Positions 26,353 through 32,691 of a stretch of DNA of 63,322 nucleotides are shown piece by piece. The notes beneath the pieces are model-generated. The model worked only from the letters and a program-made list of their open reading frames with translations, was not told the DNA's origin and ran no database searches. The translations under genes were made by a program, and so were the position numbers. Each line of letters starts with the position of its first letter. Within the stretch, counting starts at the first letter, position 1. Origin of the DNA: Clostridia bacterium. GTDB lineage: Bacteria; Bacillota; Clostridia; Oscillospirales; Butyricicoccaceae. Where the stretch lies: assembly GCA_017408985.1 (NCBI GenBank), contig JAFQTO010000004.1:1-63322 (forward strand). Reading direction: 5' to 3'.

Positions 26353-27762
26353 ATGGACGAGCAACTGATCAGGCAGATCGACGAACTGATAGATGCCGAT
26401 CGTGCCAATATTGCAGCTGACGTCATCCGCCTCGTCAACATCCGCTCGGTGAGGGAAGCACCCTTACCGGGCGCACCCTTCGGCGAGGGCCCTCAGCGCC
26501 TGCTGGAAGAGGTTATGGCGCTGGGCGCAGACCGCGGATTTGTCACCCGTGATTACGGCACGGGCGTGGTCAGTCTTTCGCCTGATGAGGGTGAGATCGA
26601 CCTCGGTATCTGGGCACACGGCGATGTTGTCCACGAGGGCATCGGCTGGAACTATGACCCCTACAACGCCGTTGAGTACAAAGGCTGCATCATCGGCCGA
26701 GGCGCTACCGACAACAAAGGTCAGCTTGTAGCCATCCTGCGTCTGCTTGAGATATTCAAAAAACTGGGCATCTCTCTCAGATACAATCCCGCCCTGTTTG
26801 TGGGCAGTAACGAAGAAACTGCAATGGCCGAGGTCCATAACACTCCCGAAAAAGCCGACGTCAAAGCCTTCTTACGCAATAATCCCGCACCCAGACTGTC
26901 CCTTGTGCCCGACAGCGGTTTTCCCGTCGGCTACGGCGGCAAAGGCTGTGTCCGTGCCCGAATAATAGCCAAGACCCCGTGGGACGGAGTCAGGCTTGAG
27001 GCGGGCAAGGATGACTCACCCGGCAAAGCCGAGGCGTGGATCCCTATGGGGGAGTTCACCGATACCGCAGACTGTACTGTCGAGCGGTGTGCCGACGGTA
27101 CGCTCAAGCTGACAGCCAACACAGCCCCCGTGCATTGCGCTCACCCCAAAGCTGACGGAAATATGATAACCGTCATCACAGACGCTATGCTCTCAAGCGG
27201 TACTCTCAGCGAGGGCGACCGCAAAAAAGCCGAGTTTCTGCGTGCGGTGTCCACCGACGTTTGCGGTGAGCTGTTCGGCATCGACTGCCGGAGCGGGACT
27301 ATGGGAAACCTGACCCTTGCTATGGTGGACGTGCGCCACGTAAACGGCAGACCCGAAATGGGCATCAACATCCGCTATCCCATCGAGACCGACTATGAGA
27401 GCATCCGTCGGGGACTTGAGCGGGTCAGCGGGCTTCACGGCTTTGAGATAGCGGGTATTCAGGCGGGCACAGAACCCTATCTGCTGGACAGAGACTGGGA
27501 TGTTATAGACGAACTGACCCGAATATCCAACGAGGTATGCGGTGCGGACAGCCGACCCTACACGGTAGGCGGCGGCACCTATGCACACGTTCTGCCCAAC
27601 GCTCTGGTCTATGGTATGAACGGCTGTCTGCCTCCCGATGATTTTGAACCCGGTTACGGCGGCGCTCACGGCAAGGACGAAAGCGTATCACTTGACAGAC
27701 TGCAGCGGGGTATGCGCATTTACGCACGCGCGCTGCTCAAATTAAACGAAATGGAGTGGTAA
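26353..27762 (+). CDS. M20-family dipeptidase (PepV/Sapep-like), paralog 3
   Basis: 469 aa from ATG 26353, 5 nt after paralog 2; an overlapping ATG at 26341 is possible, but the chosen start reproduces the 469-aa length of the two neighbours, and GGAATGG of the previous gene's last codons lies upstream. Motifs: 'AHGDVVHEG', 'GRGATDNKG', 'GSNEETA', 'VPDSGFPVGYGGKG' and 'GAHGKDE', so all metal ligands are conserved. It is the most divergent of the three in the central domain. Role as for paralog 1. Confidence 0.86.
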   Translation: MDEQLIRQIDELIDADRANIAADVIRLVNIRSVREAPLPGAPFGEGPQRLLEEVMALGADRGFVTRDYGTGVVSLSPDEGEIDLGIWAHGDVVHEGIGWNYDPYNAVEYKGCIIGRGATDNKGQLVAILRLLEIFKKLGISLRYNPALFVGSNEETAMAEVHNTPEKADVKAFLRNNPAPRLSLVPDSGFPVGYGGKGCVRARIIAKTPWDGVRLEAGKDDSPGKAEAWIPMGEFTDTADCTVERCADGTLKLTANTAPVHCAHPKADGNMITVITDAMLSSGTLSEGDRKKAEFLRAVSTDVCGELFGIDCRSGTMGNLTLAMVDVRHVNGRPEMGINIRYPIETDYESIRRGLERVSGLHGFEIAGIQAGTEPYLLDRDWDVIDELTRISNEVCGADSRPYTVGGGTYAHVLPNALVYGMNGCLPPDDFEPGYGGAHGKDESVSLDRLQRGMRIYARALLKLNEMEW

Positions 27763-27764
27763 AG

Positions 27765-28958
27765 ATGAAACAAAAGCTTTTCAAAACGGTGGAAGGCTAC
27801 CTGCCTCAGCTTAAAGCTCTCAGCGACGATATTTTCGATCATCCCGAAATAGGCTTTGAAGAAGAATATGCCGCAGACCTCCTTTGCGGCTATTTGGAAA
27901 AAGCAGGCTTTAAGGTGGAGCGCGGCATAGCCGACCTGCCTACCGCATTCCGTGCCGAGTACGAGTACGGCACGGGCGGCCCCGTAATAGGATTTTTGGG
28001 CGAGTATGATGCGCTGGCAGACTTAGGTCACGGCTGCGGCCACCATCTGCAGACCCCTGCCGCCATCGGCGCCGCTCTGGCAATAAAGGATAACTACACA
28101 GACACCCACTACAAACTGGTCATCTACGGCACACCTGCCGAGGAGACCCGCGGCGGCAAGATCAATATGGCAAACGCAGGCTGCTTCAGGGAGCTTGATA
28201 TGGTGTTCTCCAACCATACCGGCAACATCACCGCAGGCGCCAACAACCACGTTGCGCTGGCATCCTCGGTCATCGAGTGGACGGGCATCAACTCCCACGC
28301 AGGCGGCTCCCCGGAAAAGGGCAGATCTGCTCTTGACGCTATGGCGCTGTGCTTCCACGGCCTTGAGTGTATGCGTGAGCACGTAAGAACGGGCAGCCGC
28401 ATCCACTATACCATTCTTGAGGGTACGGGCGCCGCAAACATCGTCCATCCAAAAGCACGTGCAAGGGTCACCTGCCGCTGCAATGACAAGAACTATCTTG
28501 AGGATATGCTCAGACGTATGCGCAAGGTGGCAGAGGGCAGTGCGATGATGACCGAGACCGAGGTTGAGGTCAGGCACGATCCTATGTTCTTTGATACCGT
28601 TCTCAATGTGGCTCTGCATAACGCCGTTGAGAAGAACGCCGAGCTCCTTGACGTCAAAAAGCTTGTCCGCAAGACCGAAGCCGAGCTGTCCAATACGGGC
28701 GGCGGTGCCACCGATTACGGCAACGTGTCCTATATGTGCCCCGGCGTAATGTTCAACGTTGAGTACGGCAACAACGTAGTGGCACATACCCCCGAATACG
28801 TTGCTCTGGGCAAGACCGAGGAAGCTTCCAACTACCTGAAAAACTGTGCCTGCATTATGGCGGGCGTCAGCTATGATTTCCTTACCGACGAAGCTTTCCG
28901 CAAAGAAGTCAAGGAAGAATACCTCCGCCGCCTGAGTGAAAAGGGTGCAGAGGCTTAA
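27765..28958 (+). CDS. M20D amidohydrolase (AbgB / N-acyl-amino-acid hydrolase-like), paralog 1
   Basis: 397 aa from ATG 27765, 2 nt after the dipeptidase stop; GGAG within the preceding 'EMEW' codons is the ribosome binding site. The family signature 'GHGCGHH' supplies Cys91 and His93 as metal ligands, 'TPAEETRGGK' the catalytic glutamates (126-127), 'FSNHTGN' His151 and 'HTPEYVALGK' the late His. These match M20D peptidases such as p-aminobenzoyl-glutamate hydrolase subunit B and aminoacylases that remove acyl or aryl groups from amino acids. No AbgA partner is present; the duplicated gene next to it may pair with it. Substrate unknown. Confidence 0.86.
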   Translation: MKQKLFKTVEGYLPQLKALSDDIFDHPEIGFEEEYAADLLCGYLEKAGFKVERGIADLPTAFRAEYEYGTGGPVIGFLGEYDALADLGHGCGHHLQTPAAIGAALAIKDNYTDTHYKLVIYGTPAEETRGGKINMANAGCFRELDMVFSNHTGNITAGANNHVALASSVIEWTGINSHAGGSPEKGRSALDAMALCFHGLECMREHVRTGSRIHYTILEGTGAANIVHPKARARVTCRCNDKNYLEDMLRRMRKVAEGSAMMTETEVEVRHDPMFFDTVLNVALHNAVEKNAELLDVKKLVRKTEAELSNTGGGATDYGNVSYMCPGVMFNVEYGNNVVAHTPEYVALGKTEEASNYLKNCACIMAGVSYDFLTDEAFRKEVKEEYLRRLSEKGAEA

Positions 28959-28973
28959 AAAGGAGAGAGAAAA

Positions 28974-30167
28974 ATGAAACAGAAGATGCTCAAGAGTATC
29001 GATTCCTATATGCCTGAGCTGAGAGCGCTCAGCGACGATATATTCGATCATCCCGAGATAGGTTTTGAGGAAGTATACGCCTCCAAGCTCCTCTGCGAAT
29101 ATCTGGAAAAAGCAGGGTTCAAGGTGGAGCGCGGCACGGGCGGTCTGCCCACCGCATTCCGTGCCGAGTACGAGTACGGCACGGGCGGCCCCGTAGTGGG
29201 ATTCTTGGGTGAGTACGACGCGCTGGCAGGTCTGGGTCACGGCTGCGGCCATCACCTGCAGACCCCTGCCGCTATCGGTGCGGCAATGGCGTTCAGGGAT
29301 AACTACAAAGACAGCCCCTACAAGCTTGTTATCTACGGCACCCCCGCCGAAGAAAACAAGGGCGGCAAGATCAATATGGTCGAGGCAGGCTGCTTTACTG
29401 AGCTTGATATGGTATTTTCCAATCACACGGGTACTCACACCGGCGGCAGCGGCACCAACGTTGCGCTGGCATCCTCGGTGGTGGAGTGGACGGGCATCAA
29501 CGCCCACGCAGGCGGCTCTCCCGAAAAGGGCAGATCGGCTCTCGACGCTATGATGCTGGCATTCCACGGTCTTGAGTGTATGCGTGAGCATACCAAAACC
29601 GGCAGCCGCATCCACTATACCGTTATGGAGGGTACGGGCGCCGCAAACATCGTTCATCCCAAGGCAAAGGCGTGGGTGACTATGCGCGCCACCGACAAGA
29701 CCTATCTGGAAGATATGGTCAGACGTATGATAAAGATAATGGAAGGCTCCGCGCTGATGACCGAGACCGAGGTCAAGGTCACCCGCAACCCCGTTTTCTA
29801 CGATACCGTAGTCAACAAGCCTCTGTGCGACGCATCCGAAGAAAACGCCCGTCTGCTGGGCTTTGACGACGTTCAGCATCTTACCGAGGCTGATCTGCAC
29901 GTGTGCGGCGGCGGTGCTACCGATTTCGGCAACGTGTCCTACGTATGCCCCGGTATTCTGGTGAGAGCCGAGTACAGCAAGGGTGTCAAGGGTCATTCTC
30001 CCGAGCACGTGGCACTGGGCAAGACCGAGAAGGCTACAAGCTTTATCAGAGAGTGCGCCGCTGTTATGGCGGCTGTCACCTACGATTTCGTCACCGACGA
30101 AAGCTTCCGTCAGGCGGTCAAGGATGAGTTCAAGTTCCGCCTGCGCGAAAAGGGCGTAGAGGTATAA
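28974..30167 (+). CDS. M20D amidohydrolase (AbgB / N-acyl-amino-acid hydrolase-like), paralog 2
   Basis: 397 aa, the same length as its upstream sister 15 nt away, with its own AAGGAGAG site. 'GHGCGHH', 'TPAEENKGGK', 'FSNHTGT' and 'HSPEHVALGK' keep the metal and catalytic residues. The N-terminal 130 residues are nearly superimposable on paralog 1; differences cluster after residue 230. It is the last gene of the block and is followed by a 24-bp hairpin. Confidence 0.86.
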   Translation: MKQKMLKSIDSYMPELRALSDDIFDHPEIGFEEVYASKLLCEYLEKAGFKVERGTGGLPTAFRAEYEYGTGGPVVGFLGEYDALAGLGHGCGHHLQTPAAIGAAMAFRDNYKDSPYKLVIYGTPAEENKGGKINMVEAGCFTELDMVFSNHTGTHTGGSGTNVALASSVVEWTGINAHAGGSPEKGRSALDAMMLAFHGLECMREHTKTGSRIHYTVMEGTGAANIVHPKAKAWVTMRATDKTYLEDMVRRMIKIMEGSALMTETEVKVTRNPVFYDTVVNKPLCDASEENARLLGFDDVQHLTEADLHVCGGGATDFGNVSYVCPGILVRAEYSKGVKGHSPEHVALGKTEKATSFIRECAAVMAAVTYDFVTDESFRQAVKDEFKFRLREKGVEV

Positions 30168-30176
30168 ATCCCGAAA

Positions 30177-30228
30177 ATATAATATAAACAGCGTGAGCGG
30201 TTTGCCGCTCACGCTGTTTATATTATAT
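30177..30228. terminator. 24-bp perfect hairpin, end of the catabolic block
   Basis: Bases 30177-30200 pair without mismatch with 30205-30228 around a 4-nt loop; the GC-rich top and A/T-rich base make a strong terminator that can serve both the M20D gene and the convergent SIS gene. Confidence 0.88.
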
Positions 30229-30237
30229 ATAGGTATA

Positions 30238-30834
30238 TTATTTGACGTTGAGCCGTTCACCAACGGCACCGCCGGGATGAATGACGGCAAACTGCTCGTT
30301 TTTGTAGCCGGTCTCCTCAATAAGCGCCGCCTGCAGGGCGTCGAAGATAGCGCAGGTGACCAAAAAGCTCGTAGTTCCCTGACTGTTGTACTTGTCGGTC
30401 TCACGGGTGATCTTCATAGGCAGTACGATATCGGCGCCTTGCGCCAGAGGGGAGAGAAGGTTCTCGGTAACGGCAATGATGCAGGCGCCCTTAGCCTTAG
30501 CGATATCCATAATGGGCAGAAGCTCCTGAGTCTTGCCTCCGCGGGATGCAAGAAGCAGCACGTCGCCCTTCTGAATATATCCCGTACCGCCGTGTACAGC
30601 CTCGGCAGGGCTCAGAAAACGTGCGGGCCGCTCGATACAGCACATCAGATGGGCAAAATGTCAGCAGGCGATACCCGTATGCCCGCAGCCCGAGGCGGAG
30701 ATGCGGGGTGCGTTTTTGAGTGCGTCCACGGCCTTGCAAAAAGCCTCTTCATCCATATTATCCCAGGCGGCTTTGACGTCGCCCGCTTCGATCTCAAATG
30801 CCTGTGCGGCATATAATTTTGCTTGTTCGGTCAC
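30238..30834 (-). pseudogene. Phosphosugar-binding SIS-domain protein interrupted by in-frame TGA
   Basis: 198 codons from GTG 30834 (AAGGAG about 10 nt upstream, good promoter further up) to TAA at 30238, in one continuous frame except for TGA at codon 58 (30661-30663). Before the stop: 'SGCGHTGIAC', the sugar-phosphate loop of SIS domains. After it: 'HFAHLM', then 'FLSPAEAVHGGTG', 'LLLASRGGKTQE' and 'GGAVGERL'. Aligned to the KdsD/GutQ-type loop (SG.GKSGHVGRK), the TGA falls where Arg is usual, so CGA to TGA is the simplest cause. The rest of the frame is undamaged, implying a recent nonsense change, a sequence error or read-through. A shorter product could start at the ATG after the stop (30645) but would lack half the binding loop. 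TGA ends many genes here, so the code is standard. Confidence 0.75.
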
Positions 30835-30860
30835 TATATCCAGCTCCTTTCAACACAGAT

Positions 30861-30889
30861 ATAATACACCAAAGCCCTGCGGAAATCAA
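30861..30889 (-). promoter_or_regulatory. Sigma-A promoter of the SIS gene
   Basis: On the minus strand TTGATT and TATTAT are spaced by 17 nt, 27 nt before the GTG start. The intact promoter argues that inactivation of the gene, if real, is recent. Confidence 0.75.
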
Positions 30890-30920
30890 TACAAAATGAT
30901 ATAAATTATCATAATACTTG

Positions 30921-30949
30921 TTGACTTATCACGGTTTTCAACTTATAAT
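30921..30949 (+). promoter_or_regulatory. Sigma-A promoter of the TIM-like / YjbQ operon
   Basis: TTGACT (30921-30926) and TATAAT (30944-30949) with 17-nt spacing, 31 nt before the start codon; close to consensus. Confidence 0.85.
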
Positions 30950-30979
30950 ATGAAAAGATAATACAAGCAGGAGGCTGTT

Positions 30980-31681
30980 ATGAACAGAAATAACAAGATA
31001 AAAGCTCCTTTTTTTGAGATAGGGCCCAAATCGTACCTTTTCGGTGACGACATACTCGAACTTGCAAAAGCCGCAGATAGGGCATCAGAGAAGTATGACG
31101 TGGACATTATCTTCACCTGCCCCGTGGTTGATATCCGCAGGGTAAAGGAGAACACGACCCGCATACACGTTTTTGCTCCCCATATGGACCCCATTGCAGT
31201 AGGCAGAGGTCTTGCCGACATACTGCCCGAATCACTGGTTGCCGCAGGCGCCGAGGGCGTAATGCTCAATCACGTGGAAAAGCCGCTGGACTTTGAGACC
31301 CTCAAAAGCACCCTCAAGCGTGCCGAAGAGGTAGGACTCACCACCATCGTCTGCGCAGATTCTATGGCGGAAGCCGCAAAGATAGCCGCGCTCAGCCCCG
31401 ATATAATCGTTGCCGAGCCCTCCGAGCTTATCGGTACGGGCGTCAGCGTGGGCGTGGAGTACGTTGAAGCGGCGACCAAGTGCGTCAAGGAGGTCAACGA
31501 GGATATTCTGGTGCTGACCGCCGCAGGTATCGCCAACGGACAGGACGTTTACAATACCATTATCGCGGGGGCGGATGCCACGGGCTCGTCCAGCGGTGTT
31601 GCCAAAGCCGCCGACAGAGCTGCTATGGTGGACGAGATGATAAGCGCCTGCCGCAGAGCCTATGATGAGCGCACCAAATAA
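30980..31681 (+). CDS. Archaeal-type triosephosphate isomerase homolog with altered motifs
   Basis: 233 aa, the short length of archaeal TIM rather than the roughly 250 of bacterial TIM. Motifs run in TIM order: K17 in 'IGPKSYL' (archaeal N.K.Y region), 'FAPHMD', H98 and E100 in 'LNHVEK' (catalytic His region, usually NHSEKR), E146 in 'AEPSELIGTG' (catalytic Glu, identical context to archaeal enzymes) and 'TAAGIANGQDV' (phosphate loop). The Asn two residues before the catalytic Lys is Gly here, and Ser and Arg of the His motif are Val and Pro. The barrel and catalytic triad are kept but the substrate contacts changed, so an isomerase for a related phosphosugar is as likely as glycolytic TIM. 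It is in an operon with the YjbQ gene (30-nt gap) and divergent from a sugar-phosphate SIS gene. Confidence 0.8.
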   Translation: MNRNNKIKAPFFEIGPKSYLFGDDILELAKAADRASEKYDVDIIFTCPVVDIRRVKENTTRIHVFAPHMDPIAVGRGLADILPESLVAAGAEGVMLNHVEKPLDFETLKSTLKRAEEVGLTTIVCADSMAEAAKIAALSPDIIVAEPSELIGTGVSVGVEYVEAATKCVKEVNEDILVLTAAGIANGQDVYNTIIAGADATGSSSGVAKAADRAAMVDEMISACRRAYDERTK

Positions 31682-31711
31682 GAGTCTTATATAACAGAGG
31701 AGGATAATATA

Positions 31712-32332
31712 ATGGATTTCAAGGTTTTTCAGAAGGAGATCGAACTTCAGTCCCGCGGCTGGATCCCCACTTTTCACGATATCTCGGCAGACGTTATGAA
31801 GATAGTCGAGGAGTCGGGCATCAAAAACGGCACCTGCTGCATCGCATCCCACCACACCACCTGCTCGGTGATGGTGCAGGAGTGCTCCCACGATTTTGAC
31901 ACCTTTGATCTGGAGTACCTGCAGCACGACCTGCTGGACATTATGCGTAAGCTGATCCCCGATTATACCAACGAAGGCGACTACCGCCATCCCGGCCCCG
32001 TCCACGCACAGTTCGGCAGATACGTCAACGAGCCGGGCAACTACACCTCCATGAACACCGACGGACACCTGCGCAGCGTGTTCTTCGGCAGAAGCGAGAC
32101 TATGACCGTCAAAGACGGCAAACTGGACGGCGGTGAGTTTGCTCACATCTATTTTATCGACTGGGACCACGTCCGTGCACGCCGCCGTCAGGCAAATATC
32201 ACCGTTATGGGCACCACCGAGGACGTAAACGACCGCAAGTATAACGGCGGAGCACCCATCAACACCCTTCGCAAGTTCACTCCCGAGGATAAAGCCTATA
32301 TGGAACAGTACGACGAGTGGAAAAAGCGCTGA
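31712..32332 (+). CDS. YjbQ/UPF0047 family protein
   Basis: 206 aa, longer than the roughly 135-140 aa of typical YjbQ because of extra sequence in the middle and C-terminal part. Family features are 'SHHTTCSVMVQE' (the HTS..L..NE-type strand), 'LQHDLLDIM', a His-rich 'YRHPGPVHAQ' stretch and the C-terminal 'IDWDHVRARRRQ'. YjbQ proteins form trimers and have been linked to a weak thiamin-phosphate synthase side activity; the native role is unsettled. AGAGGAGGAT precedes the ATG. Co-transcribed with the TIM-like gene. Confidence 0.85.
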   Translation: MDFKVFQKEIELQSRGWIPTFHDISADVMKIVEESGIKNGTCCIASHHTTCSVMVQECSHDFDTFDLEYLQHDLLDIMRKLIPDYTNEGDYRHPGPVHAQFGRYVNEPGNYTSMNTDGHLRSVFFGRSETMTVKDGKLDGGEFAHIYFIDWDHVRARRRQANITVMGTTEDVNDRKYNGGAPINTLRKFTPEDKAYMEQYDEWKKR

Positions 32333-32360
32333 AACCGACCTGAAAAAGTAATACTGACAG

Positions 32361-32391
32361 GATGCACCGCTGCAAGGCGGTGCATCTTTTT
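32361..32391 (+). terminator. Terminator of the TIM-like / YjbQ operon
   Basis: GATGCACCGC (32361-32370) pairs with GCGGTGCATC (32377-32386), loop of six, followed by five T. Confidence 0.9.
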
Positions 32392-32460
32392 GGGTAAAAA
32401 GCAGCGGGAGAGACGTATTGTTAAGCGCGGTGTTGATTGTTATGTAAAAAATTACGACTT

Positions 32461-32506
32461 AAAATTAGGCACTTTGCACAAATAGTTGTGCAAAGTGCCT
32501 AATTTT
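32461..32506. repeat. Perfect 21-bp inverted repeat upstream of the substrate-binding protein
   Basis: AAAATTAGGCACTTTGCACAA (32461-32481) is followed by ATAG and its exact complement (32486-32506). There is no long T-run, so it is not a standard terminator; it lies 90 nt upstream of the promoter at 32596. The rest of the 359-nt gap 32333-32691 holds only the terminator at 32361 and that promoter. It may be an operator, a MITE-like remnant or a second transcription barrier. Confidence 0.7.
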
Positions 32507-32595
32507 GCGACCGAAAACAAAGAAGATATGAATAAATGGTATAAAAATTTTGTTAAGAAGAATAGTTAATTGTTAAGGATATGATAAAAAACTTC

Positions 32596-32624
32596 TTGAT
32601 TTTGCTGTTATGCTTTGTTATAAT
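32596..32624 (+). promoter_or_regulatory. Sigma-A promoter of the ABC substrate-binding protein
   Basis: TTGATT (32596-32601) and a perfect TATAAT (32619-32624) at 17-nt spacing, 67 nt before the start codon, implying a leader of about 60 nt. Confidence 0.85.
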
Positions 32625-32691
32625 TGGCACAAGATTATTTCGGTATAAAATGGAATAGTTTTTAAGCACGGATAAAACAGGAGGTAATCCA

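Noticed and set aside
30661-30713. Selenocysteine at the TGA of the SIS gene
   Set aside because: The position aligns with Arg, not Cys, in the family, and only a weak 4-bp GTGC/GCAC stem follows, without a SECIS-like loop.
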